Numbered from the stretch's first letter, positions 26,501-37,396 are shown. The stretch is DNA of 64,000 bases from Colwellia sp. MB3u-41 (GCF_014076845.1 NZ_JACGUT010000082.1:496001-560000), one strand, 5' to 3'. Made by a program: numbers and translations. The notes: generated from the sequence alone by a model not told the origin.

Positions 26501-26898
26501 CCTTCAAAGGCCACTAGACCCGGAAACGGTGAGGCTCCCTGCCAGTTTTTTTGTTCCGCTTTTAGCTCGTCATCAAGGGGGAAATCTAGCTTGGCAATAA
26601 TGTGATAACCGCGTTTGCGGATGGTCTCAATATAAGTCGGTGTACTGGCTTTATCACCTAGAGCTTTACGCAATTGGGTAATGGCTTTGTGTACTGGGTT
26701 GTCGCCAATATCCATCCCCCAACATTGGGTCGCGATATTATCAGCACTTAATACTTGCCCTTGCTGCGCGCATAAAAGTAGTAATACATCCATTGCCTTG
26801 GGCTCAAGCTGTTTAATAAGCTCGCCACGGCGCAAAGTATTGGTACTTGGATTAACTTGCCAATCTCCGAGAAAAAAAAGTGAAGTGTCCATCAACAC
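23596..26898 (-). CDS. Winged-helix transcription factor fused to an nSTAND ATPase, a membrane helix and TPRs
   Basis: 1100 aa. Residues of about 5-103 form an OmpR/CadC-type winged helix (LEPKAMDVLLLLCAQQGQVL, HKAITQLRKALGD, YIETIRKRGYHIIA). SPFPGLVAFEGKDAQVFFGR (123-142) opens an nSTAND1 domain with Walker A GPSGTGKSS (168-176) and a Walker B-like FLLFIDRLEVLL (271-282). One transmembrane helix lies at 590-608. The rest is helical repeats of TPR type. This is a STAND signalling architecture in which the repeat region senses a signal and the winged helix binds DNA. With one helix the TPR part should be periplasmic and the DNA-binding part cytosolic, as in CadC. Start is GTG 26898 or ATG 26892, overlapping the gene remnant upstream. 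Targets are unknown. Confidence 0.85.
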   Translation of the reverse strand: MLMDTSLFFLGDWQVNPSTNTLRRGELIKQLEPKAMDVLLLLCAQQGQVLSADNIATQCWGMDIGDNPVHKAITQLRKALGDKASTPTYIETIRKRGYHIIAKLDFPLDDELKAEQKNWQGASPFPGLVAFEGKDAQVFFGRNTQISTLLERLSNQISAQHTFCLILGPSGTGKSSFVNAGLLPALTSKNGYNGIGVISHTSIDFADISLERLFIDLASAMLDWDVNDQPVFAGMSAENLAQQLQKDSNTSIEQCIQALKKTQQRYSKSQFLLFIDRLEVLLSSPVFSDDERVAFLILIEKLATSGAIIVISACRNDFYPLVVNHPSLMANKGNGGHFDLLAPTHAELMQMIRLPAKAANLTWSVDADSATPLDQMLCAEASNNPDTLPMLQYTLQELYLQRSESDELQVSVYKTLGGIEGAIGKKAEEIYQQLPAEHQSQLAAVLSRLVTLSPDGETITSRTARWSELSQTSETSFVQAMVNSRLFVSHLQNNEPCFSLAHEALLRRWPRASEWISAHKDSLTIKIRLQQLTERWLKEDKSSAYLLPQGKPLEEALSLQNMPVFTLDADELDLLKASQQKVKTKRWLTRSTITLLCLLTFTAIFMSVKSQQAEGLALQKRLEAESLLGFMVGEFADKLRSVKRMDLLDGISNKALEYFSQQEDDYDDSGLFSLSNSSLNFKARFQHAQTLGAMGEVAYSRAKTDEAVQAFSSAKIILDKLYIEQDDNLELLKTLGANAFWLGQLAYDKSDFDSAQPSFELYRDYSMEMNRLEPENMDGKIELYNALSVIGTLYLRQQRYDVAKTAFQSSLSKTNQLLIKYPNDSVMHSDKVDALLWLATTEQHRGNLEATLLLLEEGQGIIQEALALEGNNANLLERLAYLHWRQAILLDYQNAYSQAYIYISKAFKTLQKVLMQDPGNEVWNKDLLKIKLSKLLFSKKIGIPENDEFLTKMSPKNIRKIQDPNTLVAVIKYYQTVGNWKASSNLIQHSLQNLEFKNPSNISDARETLAFSHLKLLEASHLINDNNMFDLSKTCKQVIELLDPLVKKSRSVEYLLPYIQAHDCIGERNKVKTELAYLEEMRIKVSDFRITKPSTQNKEN

Positions 26899-27209
26899 AC
26901 ACCATTCCTCTCGTTATAACGAACATCCATCGGGTCTGTATCAGCTCGGGAATAAGTATTGATCTGACGAAAAAAAATTTTCTCGCCCCATTTTTCAAAG
27001 CGAACTAATCGTTTATCTCCCCGTTGGCCTCGGTCAAGTCCAATATTCTGAGCACCAAGCCCTTGTGAAAAAGCACTTTGGAATAAAAAGTCTTGCTGAT
27101 AATCTTTCGCTTTGACAAAGTCACTATGACTTTGAGTGCCTGCGCTAAGCGCGGCTATTGAAAACGTACTACAGATAAATATTAAAAAGACACGAAGTGT
27201 GAATTTCAT
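26892..27209 (-). pseudogene. Truncated N-terminus of a zinc-dependent metalloprotease (DUF5118 type)
   Basis: 105 aa. A signal peptide (FLIFICSTFSIAALSA) is followed by FLFQSAFSQGLGAQNIGLDR, then GQRGDKRLVRFEKWGEKIFF. This resembles the start of the large secreted metalloproteases with DUF5118/DUF5117 domains (typical pattern GLGSNDIGLDRGQ then RLVRFERxGPKVLL). Those proteins run to about 800 residues and carry a HEXXH site. This one stops after YSRADTDP and a non-matching tail, and no remaining part was found nearby. The frame is intact, so a short secreted product could still be made. Its stop overlaps the start of the nSTAND regulator, so the remnant may now mainly serve as that gene's leader. 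Confidence 0.7.
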
Positions 27210-27440
27210 CGTTTTTTCCTATTTTATTTTTAGTTCTATAAATATTTATTCAAGTCATTCCATTATTTTTGTTATCATTGGCACAAAGGTAAAGGTTGAA
27301 CGATTTCATCGCTACCTTCCATAATAAAATAATAAATTAAAAATGCAGCTGCTATTATTTGCTATGTAACGGCACTAAGTAGCCAACAATTTTATGACTC
27401 AATATATCAGAGTCTTACTCTAAATCAATTAGGTAACCCG

Positions 27441-28409
27441 ATGCAACGACTAGCACCAGCTTTACGCCAAGATAATGTTCCACTCGATTTAATTTCGCTG
27501 ATTAAAACAATTTTAGCGGCAACTAAAGAAATTTCATTTCGTGTTAGCCAAGGCCATTTAAGTGACTTAATGGGGTCAACGTTGGATGAAAACATTCAAG
27601 GTGAAGTTCAAAAAGAATTAGATGTTGTTGCAAATGAACTACTAAAAGATATTTTACTGGAGTCTGGTTTTGTTAAAGCGATCTCTTCTGAAGAGGAAGA
27701 TACCTCAGTTGCTGGTGAAAAAGACGGGAAATACCTTGTTTCTTTCGACCCACTTGATGGTAGCTCTAATATTGAGATTAACTCATTAATTGGGACTATT
27801 TTCTCTATCCATGAAGCGCCAAGCGATATGGATGCTAGTGATCCGGATATGTTTAAGCAAGCAGGTAATAAGCAGATTTGTGCCGGCTATGTATTGTATG
27901 GTCCATCAACGATGTTGGTAATGACAACAGGCAGCGGAACTCACTTTTACGTGCTAGATCGCACCCACGGTGGTTTCTTATTAGTTGAACGTAATGTTCA
28001 AGTGCCTACCGACACACAAGAGTTTGCCGTTAACATGTCTAATCAACGCTTTTGGCAAGCACCAATGCAGAATTACATTAGTGACTTACTCGCTGGCGAT
28101 ACCGGCCCGCGAGGAAAAAACTTCAACATGCGCTGGATTGCAGCAATGGTAGGCGACATTCATCGCGTATTAACACGCGGTGGGCTTTTTACTTATCCAC
28201 AAGACAGTAAAAACCCGAAACAACCTCACAAGCTGCGATTAATGTATGAAGCCAACCCAATGAGTTTTCTCATTGAACAAGCCGGCGGACTAGCAATGAC
28301 CAGCGAAGGCCGCATTATGGATATGCAGCCAAACAGCATACATCAGCGTGTCGAAGTTATTATGGGTTCTAAAAACGAAGTAGAAGCGTGTTTAGCTTAT
28401 TACAAGTAA
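27441..28409 (+). CDS. fbp: Fructose-1,6-bisphosphatase, class 1
   Basis: 322 aa. It hydrolyses fructose 1,6-bisphosphate to fructose 6-phosphate in gluconeogenesis. Metal and substrate motifs are present: SSEEED (92-97 area) and DPLDGSSN at residues 103-110. Further matches are [30 protein letters not shown] and a C-terminal [14 protein letters not shown]. Length is normal. It starts at ATG 27441 behind AGGT and is followed at once by a strong terminator, so it is a single-gene unit. No allosteric peculiarity can be read from the sequence. Confidence 0.96.
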   Translation: MQRLAPALRQDNVPLDLISLIKTILAATKEISFRVSQGHLSDLMGSTLDENIQGEVQKELDVVANELLKDILLESGFVKAISSEEEDTSVAGEKDGKYLVSFDPLDGSSNIEINSLIGTIFSIHEAPSDMDASDPDMFKQAGNKQICAGYVLYGPSTMLVMTTGSGTHFYVLDRTHGGFLLVERNVQVPTDTQEFAVNMSNQRFWQAPMQNYISDLLAGDTGPRGKNFNMRWIAAMVGDIHRVLTRGGLFTYPQDSKNPKQPHKLRLMYEANPMSFLIEQAGGLAMTSEGRIMDMQPNSIHQRVEVIMGSKNEVEACLAYYK

Positions 28410-28433
28410 CTAACACTTTTCGTTTACCAATAT

Positions 28434-28465
28434 AAAAAAAAGCTCAATTCATTGAGCTTTTTTTT
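28434..28465 (+). terminator. Terminator after fbp
   Basis: A perfect AGCTCAA/TTGAGCT stem, extended by an A-run on the left and a T-run on the right around a TTCA loop, 24 bases after the fbp stop. Confidence 0.88.
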
Positions 28466-28543
28466 ATTATTAAATTTAATATCCCCTTCATATTTTTACG
28501 ATACAATAACTAATATAACTGGCTTGCTTTTAACGAAATTTTT

Positions 28544-29752
28544 ATGAAAAAAACATTTGAAGTATTTTGGCGTTTTTTAGTCTTAGGTTGTATCAGTTTT
28601 GGTGGACCTGCTGCGCATATTGGCTACTTTCAAAAAATATTTGTTGAGAAGCTTAAATGGTTAGATCAAACAAGCTTTGCAAACTTGATCTCGTTAAGTC
28701 AGTTTTTACCCGGTCCTGGCTCTAGCCAATTAGGTTTTGCTATTGGCCTAAGACAAGCTGGACTATTAGGCGGTATTGCCGCATTTTTGGGCTTTACACT
28801 CCCCTCATTTACACTGCTTTATTTACTTGCTATAAATATTACTGGTGCTGAACAACCCTGGGTTGGTCACGTAATTCATGGCTTAAAATTATTAGCGGTT
28901 GTTGTTGTTGCTGATGCTTGTTTTACGATGTTTAAAAGCTTTTGTAATAATTACACGCATAAGTTAATTGCGACTATAACAGCGATTGCTTTAATTGCTT
29001 TACCGAGTTTAACGACGCAAATCTTCATACTTATCATCGCCGCAGGCTTTGGTTTTTTCGTCAATCAGTCATTAACATCGGTTAGCTCTGAAGTTGCTAA
29101 ACCTGCAGTACTCACCTCAAGACAGTTTAAAATACTGCCATTGACTTTGTTCTTCGTCATTCTTTTTGCTTTACCATTATCAATCTATGCTGGGGTGACT
29201 AAAGCCCCCTCTGAACTTATTATATTATTTAATCAGTTCTACCAAGCAGGCAGTATGGTCTTTGGTGGCGGGCACGTGGTATTACCGTTATTGCAGCAAA
29301 CAATTGGGGAAGCGTTATCTAACGATGTTTTTCTTAGCGGTTATGCGGCTGCACAAGCAGTGCCTGGTCCGATGTTTACCCTCGCGACTTTTCTAGGTGC
29401 TGAGCTTTTTACACAAAATCCATTATTAGGTGCTGCAGTCGCCACTTTAGCTGTTTTCTTACCCGGATTTTTATTACTGTTAACCTTTGAGAACTCTTGG
29501 CATTCCTTAGCAAAAAAACCGAGAATAGCCAGTGCAGTGATGGCCGTAAACGCCGCGGTCGTTGGGTTGTTATTTTCTGCACTTTATCATCCTATTTTTA
29601 GTAGTGCTGTTAGCTCAGTGGTAGAATTTAGTTGTGTACTATTGGGATTTTATTTACTAAGAATAATCAAACTCCCTATTATTGTTTTAGTACTCACCTT
29701 TGTTGGTTTAGGTTTATTACTCGCTCAGTTAGCCCATTTGAATATAATTTAG
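28544..29752 (+). CDS. chrA: Chromate transporter family protein (ChrA, two CHR domains)
   Basis: 402 aa, with many hydrophobic helices. Two CHR domains are visible. The first has FGGPAAHIGYF and FLPGPGSSQLGFAIG (residues of about 18-66). The second has FGGGHVVLPLLQQ and AVPGPMFTLATFLGA (about 240-285). ChrA proteins export chromate from the cytoplasm, usually by proton or anion exchange. Many chromosomal members have not been shown to act on chromate, so the substrate is assigned by family only. The gene stands alone between fbp and ppaC, with no chrB-like regulator beside it. Confidence 0.88.
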   Translation: MKKTFEVFWRFLVLGCISFGGPAAHIGYFQKIFVEKLKWLDQTSFANLISLSQFLPGPGSSQLGFAIGLRQAGLLGGIAAFLGFTLPSFTLLYLLAINITGAEQPWVGHVIHGLKLLAVVVVADACFTMFKSFCNNYTHKLIATITAIALIALPSLTTQIFILIIAAGFGFFVNQSLTSVSSEVAKPAVLTSRQFKILPLTLFFVILFALPLSIYAGVTKAPSELIILFNQFYQAGSMVFGGGHVVLPLLQQTIGEALSNDVFLSGYAAAQAVPGPMFTLATFLGAELFTQNPLLGAAVATLAVFLPGFLLLLTFENSWHSLAKKPRIASAVMAVNAAVVGLLFSALYHPIFSSAVSSVVEFSCVLLGFYLLRIIKLPIIVLVLTFVGLGLLLAQLAHLNII

Positions 29753-29857
29753 TGCCTTAATGTAAGCTTTAACTTTTCACTCGCGGTGTTTATTTGCTAA
29801 AATATTGTCAATTTAAAACATTGCCTCAATATAACACGCTAAAACGAGAATTTTTTT

Positions 29858-30778
29858 ATGCCTAATTACGCTGTTGGACACAAAACTCCTGATTCAGACT
29901 CGATCTGTTCAGCCATTGCCCTTTCCTATTTAAAAACAACTCTAGGTGAAGAAACCCTACCAGCCCGTTTAGGTGAACTTTCACCAGAAACAATGTTTAT
30001 TTTAGACAAGTTTGGCTTTGAGCAACCTGAATTAAAAACAAGTTTTGCTGGTGAAGGTATTTACATTGTTGATCATTCAGACCGTATTCAAGGACCTGAT
30101 GATATCGATGAAGCAACAATATTAGGTATTATTGACCATCACAAATTAGGTGACATTACGACTTCTACACCTCTAGAAATTTGGGTTCGCCCTGTTGGTT
30201 GTACCAATACCATCATTAAAATGATGTACGATTTTTACGATGTAGAAATTCCAAAAGATATTGCTGGTGCAATGATGTGCGCTATTTTATCAGATACCGT
30301 TATTTTTAAATCACCCACCTGTACCACTGCTGATATCAAGTGTGTTGAAGCATTAGCTGAAATTGCTGGCATCAGCGACGCTAAAGCCTTAGGTATGGAA
30401 ATGTTTGAAGTTAAATCAGCCGTATTAGGCACACCAGTACGCGACTTAGTTTTACGTGATTTTAAAGATTTTAATATGCATGGTAACTTAGTGGGTATTG
30501 GTCAATTAGAAGTACTCGACTTAGCAATTTTTGATGATATGAAGCTTGAACTGTTTGCTGACATTGCAAAATTAAAAGCCGAAGGTAAGCGCCATACTGT
30601 TTTATTATTACTTACTGATATCATGAAAGAAGGCTCTGAAATGTTAGTGATCAGCGACAATGCTGACTTAACTGAAAAAGCCTATGGCAAACCACTTGTT
30701 GACGGTAAAGTTTGGTTAGATGGTGTACTAAGCCGTAAAAAACAAGTGGTACCACCACTGCAAGACTCTTTAGTTTAA
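29858..30778 (+). CDS. ppaC: Manganese-dependent inorganic pyrophosphatase (DHH family)
   Basis: 306 aa. Family II pyrophosphatase motifs are intact: HKTPDSDS (residues 8-15), IVDHSD, IIDHHKLGD (DHH motif, about 96-104) and the C-terminal SRKKQVVPPLQ that binds substrate. The enzyme hydrolyses pyrophosphate to phosphate in the cytoplasm with Mn2+ or Co2+. The length is that of the form without CBS or DRTGG regulatory domains. It starts at ATG 29858. The acetyltransferase gene follows after 19 bases and is probably co-transcribed. Confidence 0.95.
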   Translation: MPNYAVGHKTPDSDSICSAIALSYLKTTLGEETLPARLGELSPETMFILDKFGFEQPELKTSFAGEGIYIVDHSDRIQGPDDIDEATILGIIDHHKLGDITTSTPLEIWVRPVGCTNTIIKMMYDFYDVEIPKDIAGAMMCAILSDTVIFKSPTCTTADIKCVEALAEIAGISDAKALGMEMFEVKSAVLGTPVRDLVLRDFKDFNMHGNLVGIGQLEVLDLAIFDDMKLELFADIAKLKAEGKRHTVLLLLTDIMKEGSEMLVISDNADLTEKAYGKPLVDGKVWLDGVLSRKKQVVPPLQDSLV

Positions 30779-30797
30779 CGATACCCCAGTCAATAAA

Positions 30798-31337
30798 ATG
30801 AAAATTAATAACTCTGCTCGACTTAGCTACCAATTAATGACAATTGACGACGCAGAGTTATTGTATCAACTTGATCAAGACCCTGAAGTGATGCGTTTTA
30901 TCAGCGATGGTAATCCATCTTCACGCGAGACTATTTATAACGTTTTAGTGCCTCGCATGCAAAAATACTTGAACTCAACAAAAGGTTGGGGAATATGGCA
31001 AGTTAATAGCACTGAAACCAATGAATACATTGGTTGGGTACTTGTTCGGCCAATGAATTTTTTCTCTACTTCACCTGAATTTGATAACCTAGAACTCGGC
31101 TGGCGATTTTTTCAAACTTCGTGGGGCAAAGGCTTTGCCAGTGAAGCGGCGCAACATATTAAAGATGTCTTAGCAGCCAAGTCTGAATACAAAAAATTTA
31201 GCGCGATTGCTGACGAAAATAATCTTGGTTCAATTGGTGTCATGAAGAATATAGGTATGTCTTACGTTAAAACATACAGACACATCGACCCATTATTTGA
31301 ATTTGATGTCGCGTATTACCAGATAAAAAACGCATAA
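30798..31337 (+). CDS. GNAT-family N-acetyltransferase (RimJ/RimL-like)
   Basis: 179 aa. The pattern is that of ribosomal-protein-type acetyltransferases: LSYQLMTIDDAELLYQLDQD at the start, GWGIWQV, IGWVLVRP, LGWRFFQTSWGKGFASEA with the acetyl-CoA pyrophosphate loop (WGKGFASEA) near residues 113-121, and NNLGSIGVMKNIGM near the end. The substrate cannot be deduced. It follows ppaC closely; no functional link is evident. Confidence 0.85.
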   Translation: MKINNSARLSYQLMTIDDAELLYQLDQDPEVMRFISDGNPSSRETIYNVLVPRMQKYLNSTKGWGIWQVNSTETNEYIGWVLVRPMNFFSTSPEFDNLELGWRFFQTSWGKGFASEAAQHIKDVLAAKSEYKKFSAIADENNLGSIGVMKNIGMSYVKTYRHIDPLFEFDVAYYQIKNA

Positions 31338-31488
31338 ACTCAGCGTAAATCAACTCAGAACAATCAATAAAGATTTAAAATATCTTACGTTTTAAAAATA
31401 ATTCTCTTTTCTTGTAATAAAATTGCTAATTATCATACTAAGTTCACAATGATTAATTTTTATAGTTTTAATTAAGGAAAGAAAAACC

Positions 31489-32418
31489 ATGGAGCTAGTT
31501 GTAACTCACGTCCAAAAAAATTATGCCAATGTAGCCGCGATCAAGAACCTGTCATTTAACGTTAGCCAAGGTGAAATTTTTGCTTTGTTAGGGCCAAATG
31601 GTGCGGGTAAATCTTCCTTAGTACGCATGTTAACGGGTTTTACTCAACCTGATAGTGGCACAATAACATTAACCATGGACGGAAATAAATACTCATCTAT
31701 TCCTTCTCATACCCTAGGATATTTACCTGAAAATAGAGGCTTATACCCTGAAAAATCTCTGATGAAGAATTTGATATATTTTGCACAACTTAATGGTGTT
31801 GATAAAAAGTCGGCAATAGAAGAAGCTGAATATTGGTTAGAGCGTTTTGACATATTAGAGCGCAAAGACGATCAACTGAAAACCTTATCTAAAGGCAACC
31901 AGCAAAAAGTCCAATTAATCACTGCCGTTATTCATAAGCCAAAATGGGTTATTTTAGATGAACCATTTTCCGGTTTAGACCCCGTCAATCAAGAAAAAGT
32001 TGTTATATTTTTGTCTGAACTAAGAGCCAAAGGAATGACTGTTATATTAAGCGCTCATCAAATGGCTATGGTGGAAAAATTGGCTGATCGGATGTTATTA
32101 ATGAACTTAGGCGAAACAGTTTTATACGGCAGTTTACAAGAAATTCAGCAGAAAATTGATTCATCAACGCATTTAACCGCGCAATTTTCAGAAGAGCTTG
32201 ATTCAAGTAAAGTATCAGAAATACTGGCTGATACCAAACACAGCTTAACTAACAACAAAACGCTTGAGCTGAGTTTAACGCCTTTACAGTCAATTAATGA
32301 GTTACTTCAACGCTTAACCTCCATAGGTGACCTTGAAGCTATGCATAGCAAAAAAATGGATTTACATCAGCTTTATCTAAATGCTATCGCTAATCACGGA
32401 GCTATAAACAATGATTAA
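31489..32418 (+). CDS. ABC-2 type exporter ATPase (NatA-like)
   Basis: 309 aa. ABC motifs are complete: Walker A GPNGAGKSS (about 34-42), Q-loop region GYLPENRGLYPEKS, signature LSKGNQQKVQ, Walker B WVILDEPFSGLDP and H-loop SAHQM. The signature with GNQQK is typical of ATPases paired with NatB-type ABC-2 permeases. The C-terminal third is an accessory domain. The gene overlaps the permease by eight bases. The exported substrate is unknown. AAGGAAAG lies about ten bases before the start. Confidence 0.88.
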   Translation: MELVVTHVQKNYANVAAIKNLSFNVSQGEIFALLGPNGAGKSSLVRMLTGFTQPDSGTITLTMDGNKYSSIPSHTLGYLPENRGLYPEKSLMKNLIYFAQLNGVDKKSAIEEAEYWLERFDILERKDDQLKTLSKGNQQKVQLITAVIHKPKWVILDEPFSGLDPVNQEKVVIFLSELRAKGMTVILSAHQMAMVEKLADRMLLMNLGETVLYGSLQEIQQKIDSSTHLTAQFSEELDSSKVSEILADTKHSLTNNKTLELSLTPLQSINELLQRLTSIGDLEAMHSKKMDLHQLYLNAIANHGAINND

Positions 32419-33619
32419 AAAAAATAGTAAAAAGCAGCAAGTTTGGTTAGTAACGTCTTGGGAATTCATGCACTTTTTCAAATGGAAACAAGAAATAATA
32501 TCAAAGTTAATCATTGTCGCCATTGGGTTAATAATTATGTTGTGGCAATATATAAAAGATGATCAACTTACTGTTTATAAAGTTGCTGTACCTGCAACGA
32601 TGTCACAACTTCAAAATAGTGATAGCTTTGATTTTATTGCCAGTAACGCCCCTCTTAAACAATTAAAAAAACAATTAGCCCAAGAAGATAACTGGGACGC
32701 GGTATTATCAGAAACACCGTCTACAAACTCGGTTAAACAAATTACTCTTTACAGTAAAGACAAACAAAGTTGGCTCGGCGAGTTAAAACAAACGCTGAAT
32801 CAACAATATACCGTACAATACGCTAGTAGTTTAGGTTTGGCGGAAGAACAGTTAAATGTTTTAAATCAATCCTCTATCTTTGAAAACAAGTACTTAGATG
32901 AGAGTATAAAGTCTGATAATAGCCCCGCGAAGGCAACGGCAATTGCTATGATTGTTATTTTGGCTATTGGTATTTTCACTTCTTTTGGTCAACTGTTTGT
33001 CAGTGTTACGGGTGAAAAACAACAACGCGTAACCGAGCAGTTATATGCTTGTATATCAGCGCAAACTTGGATCGACGGCAAAATTTTAGGTCAAATGTTA
33101 CACTCAATTAAAGCCATGATCACAATAGTGATTACAGGCATGTTGGGCTATGCCTTTGTTACCGTAATTATTAAAGGCGGTATCATTGATTTTTCCATGA
33201 TAGATTGGTCATTACTGCCCTGGTTAATACCATTTGCCTTAACCGGTGTTTACCTTTGTACTGCCTTTATGGCAGCAATTGCAGCAGCGATTGACGATCC
33301 GAACCATAGCGCAAAAACAAGTATAATGCTGTTACCCTTAGTACCGATGATTCTGGCATTCATCACAATGGATGGTCCTTCTGGTTGGGCTTTAACCTTT
33401 TTGAGTTTCTTCCCTTTAACTTCCTTTGTCGCTATGCCAGTAAAAATGTCGCTTATCGATGTTCCGCTTTGGCATTCATTATTATCGCTTAGTTTATTGG
33501 TGATTTTATGTTTTTGGGTAAGGACTGCTGCTGCAAGGTTATTTAAAATGGGCATGAGTATGTACGGTAAAGAGCCAAGTTTTAAAGATATGATGCGTTG
33601 GGTGGCAAAAGAAAAGTAG
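32411..33619 (+). CDS. ABC-2 type permease (NatB-like)
   Basis: 402 aa. An N-terminal membrane helix (IISKLIIVAIGLIIMLW) is followed by an extracytoplasmic stretch of about 130 residues. A group of five or six helices follows in the C-terminal half (ATAIAMIVILAIGIFTSFG, AFVTVIIKGG, SLLPWLIPFALTGVYLCTAF, SIMLLPLVPMILAFI, SLLSLSLLVILCFWV). This is the fold of NatB/ABC-2 exporters. It pairs with the ATPase whose gene overlaps its start. The family exports sodium or small toxic compounds in some bacteria; no substrate can be assigned here. Confidence 0.85.
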   Translation: MIKKNSKKQQVWLVTSWEFMHFFKWKQEIISKLIIVAIGLIIMLWQYIKDDQLTVYKVAVPATMSQLQNSDSFDFIASNAPLKQLKKQLAQEDNWDAVLSETPSTNSVKQITLYSKDKQSWLGELKQTLNQQYTVQYASSLGLAEEQLNVLNQSSIFENKYLDESIKSDNSPAKATAIAMIVILAIGIFTSFGQLFVSVTGEKQQRVTEQLYACISAQTWIDGKILGQMLHSIKAMITIVITGMLGYAFVTVIIKGGIIDFSMIDWSLLPWLIPFALTGVYLCTAFMAAIAAAIDDPNHSAKTSIMLLPLVPMILAFITMDGPSGWALTFLSFFPLTSFVAMPVKMSLIDVPLWHSLLSLSLLVILCFWVRTAAARLFKMGMSMYGKEPSFKDMMRWVAKEK

Positions 33620-33640
33620 TACATTTTTACTTATAAAATA

Positions 33641-33668
33641 ATAAAGCTCACCGAAGTGAGCTTTATTT
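33641..33668. terminator. Bidirectional terminator between the ABC-2 exporter and fadA
   Basis: ATAAAGCTCAC (33641-33651) and GTGAGCTTTAT (33656-33666) pair perfectly around CGAA. T- and A-rich ends serve both the plus-strand permease gene and the convergent fadBA operon. Confidence 0.82.
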
Positions 33669-33698
33669 ACATTAATAATACGCGGTTAAATTTTACAA

Positions 33699-34877
<1,179 letters not shown>

Positions 34878-37046
34878 TTATGCTGTTTTTACGTCGGTGT
34901 TGAAATAAGATTTACCTGATTTAGCCATTTCGCGTAATCCGTCAGTTACCTGATAAATTTCACCTAAATGCGCATACTTATCGGCCATAGCAATAAAGTT
35001 AGTTAAACCTAACGTTTCTAAATAACGAATTGCACCACCTCTAAACGGTGGGAAGCCAATACCGTAAATTAAGCCCATATCAGCTTCAGCGGCAGTATCA
35101 ACAACACCTTCTTCTAAACAACGCACCACTTCATTGACCATAGGGATCATTAAGCGAGCAATAATGTCTTCACTACTGAATTCTTTTTTGTCTGCACAGG
35201 TACTTTCAAACAATGCGTAAGCATCAGCAGAAGCTACTTTTGTTGGACGGCCGCGCTTGTCTTGACCGTAATCATAAAAGCCTTTGCCATTTTTCTGACC
35301 AAGGCGCTTGTTACTATACAAAGTGCTTACTGGGTCATTATCGATTTTTGCCATACGCGTAGGAAAACCAGATGACATGACACCCGTACAGTGATCGGCG
35401 GTATCAACACCAACAACATCAAGTAAGTATGCTGGGCCCATTGGCCAACCAAATTGTTTTTCCATAATTTTATCAACAGCTGCAAAATCAACGCCTTCAA
35501 GCATTAATTGGCTAAAGCCAGCAAAATATGGGAATAAAACACGGTTGATATAAAAGCCAGGGCAGTCGTTAACAACAATCGGTGACTTACCCATTTTAGC
35601 GGCGTAAGCAACAACAGCTGCAACAGTTTCTTCAGAAGTTGCTTTACCACGAATAACTTCAACCAATGGCATTTTGTTTACCGGATTAAAGAAATGCATA
35701 CCACAGAAGTTTTCTGGACGCTTTACACTTTGCGCTAACAAATCGATAGAAATTGTTGAGGTGTTAGAAGTTAAAATCGCATCCTCAGAAAGAAAACTTT
35801 CTACTTCAGCAAGTACCATACCTTTTACTTTAGGGTTTTCTACTACGGCTTCAACCACAATATCAACATCTTTAACACTATCGTAGCTAAGTGTTGGTGT
35901 GATGTTATTTAACACGCCAGCCATAGTCTTAACATTCATGCGACCACGTTCAACTTGCTTGGTTAAAATGCCAGCAGCGGTATTTAAACCTAAATCCAGT
36001 GCCGCATCATTAATGTCTTTCATGATGATTGGCGTACCTTTATAGGCAGACTGGTAAGCAATACCTCCGCCCATAATGCCAGCACCTAATACAGCGGCTT
36101 TATTCACTTGTTTAGTTGCCATTTTAGCGGCTTTCTTTGCTTTGCCTTTAACCACTTGGTCTGCCATAAACAAGCCAATTTGCGCGGTAGCAGCATCAGT
36201 TTTAGCAAGTTTAGCAAAGTTAGCATTTTCAATAAGCATCGCTTCTGTTCTACCGAGTAAAGCTGCAGCTTCGATAGTTTTTACCATCATCATTGGTGCA
36301 GGGTAATGTTTACCGGCTTTAGCGGCGATCATACCTTTACACGTATTGAAGGTCATAATTGATTCAACAGGGCTAAGTTTTAGCGCGTCGAGTTTCTGTT
36401 GACGTTTAGCTTGCCAATTTAACTTGCCTGCCATTGCTTCTTTAAGCATGCTAATAGCCGCTTCACGCAAATACTCAGGGGCAACAACAGCATCCAATAA
36501 ACCGACAGCCATAGCTTGTTCTGGTTTAAAAGCTTTACCGGTAGACATCCATTCAACCGCGTTATCAGCGCCAATAATTCTGGGTAAGCGCACTGTGCCA
36601 CCAAAACCAGGAATAAGACCTAATTTAACCTCAGGTAAACCTATTGAACATGTTGTATCAGCAATACGGTAGTCACAAGCTAAGCTCATTTCACAACCGC
36701 CACCTAAAGCAAAACCATTAAGCGCAACAACTGTTGGCAAATTAATGTCTTCAAATGAGTCAAAAACGTCTGAACCACCTTTGATCCAAGGAACAAGTTC
36801 CGCTTCTGGCAGTTTAAACATTGCTAAAAATTCAGTGATATCCGCACCAACAATAAAGTTAGACTTTCCAGACGTCACTAAAACGCCTTTCGCATCGCTA
36901 CAATTATTAATCGCAGCAACCACTTCAATATATTCTTTAAAAGTTTCCTGATCGAACTTATTCACTGAGCCTTGTGCGTCAAATTTAAATTCAACAATGC
37001 CGTCATTCAGTAATTCGGCAGAAAGGTTTTGACCTTGAAATAACAT
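34878..37046 (-). CDS. fadB: Multifunctional fatty acid oxidation complex alpha subunit
   Basis: 722 aa. The N-terminal crotonase domain (enoyl-CoA hydratase/isomerase) has [19 protein letters not shown] near residues 110-128 and [19 protein letters not shown]. The C-terminal 3-hydroxyacyl-CoA dehydrogenase has the NAD site [13 protein letters not shown] near residue 320 and the catalytic stretch [15 protein letters not shown]. Dimer/tetramer segments [11 protein letters not shown] follow. Together with FadA it forms the soluble alpha2-beta2 complex of aerobic beta-oxidation. Length is normal. A PsrA-like palindrome lies about 130 bases upstream of the start. Confidence 0.96.
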   Translation of the reverse strand: MLFQGQNLSAELLNDGIVEFKFDAQGSVNKFDQETFKEYIEVVAAINNCSDAKGVLVTSGKSNFIVGADITEFLAMFKLPEAELVPWIKGGSDVFDSFEDINLPTVVALNGFALGGGCEMSLACDYRIADTTCSIGLPEVKLGLIPGFGGTVRLPRIIGADNAVEWMSTGKAFKPEQAMAVGLLDAVVAPEYLREAAISMLKEAMAGKLNWQAKRQQKLDALKLSPVESIMTFNTCKGMIAAKAGKHYPAPMMMVKTIEAAALLGRTEAMLIENANFAKLAKTDAATAQIGLFMADQVVKGKAKKAAKMATKQVNKAAVLGAGIMGGGIAYQSAYKGTPIIMKDINDAALDLGLNTAAGILTKQVERGRMNVKTMAGVLNNITPTLSYDSVKDVDIVVEAVVENPKVKGMVLAEVESFLSEDAILTSNTSTISIDLLAQSVKRPENFCGMHFFNPVNKMPLVEVIRGKATSEETVAAVVAYAAKMGKSPIVVNDCPGFYINRVLFPYFAGFSQLMLEGVDFAAVDKIMEKQFGWPMGPAYLLDVVGVDTADHCTGVMSSGFPTRMAKIDNDPVSTLYSNKRLGQKNGKGFYDYGQDKRGRPTKVASADAYALFESTCADKKEFSSEDIIARLMIPMVNEVVRCLEEGVVDTAAEADMGLIYGIGFPPFRGGAIRYLETLGLTNFIAMADKYAHLGEIYQVTDGLREMAKSGKSYFNTDVKTA

Positions 37047-37173
37047 GCCTAGTTTCCTCGTTTAGTGGGATAAAAATAGGGTCTGATACCGATTAAATAA
37101 TAATTTAATGATCAGTTTTTATAATAATAGACGATTGAGTGTGCCTTGAAAGAAAAATAAATGCAAATTATTT

Positions 37174-37185
37174 AAACGGGCGTTT
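37174..37185. promoter_or_regulatory. Possible PsrA-type operator upstream of fadBA
   Basis: AAACGGGCGTTT is a palindrome of the AAAC-N4-GTTT form. In several gammaproteobacteria PsrA, a TetR-family fatty-acid-responsive regulator, binds similar sites before fad genes. It lies about 128 bases upstream of the fadB start. Inferred from the pattern only. Confidence 0.35.
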
Positions 37186-37396
37186 TAATTAGGTGTATTA
37201 ATCTATCGTTTTTTAGCTAAATCACTAAAAAACAGCTTAGTCGAAAGCTCATTTATCGAGTCGACAGGTCAATAGACTAAGCAGTCATTAAAGATGTGAT
37301 GGACCATTTAACGAAGTAAGAAATAGACTTGACCATTTGCTCAGTGCAAACCTACCGCGTTAACGTTCCTGTGAAAAAGATAACATTAATGTATTC

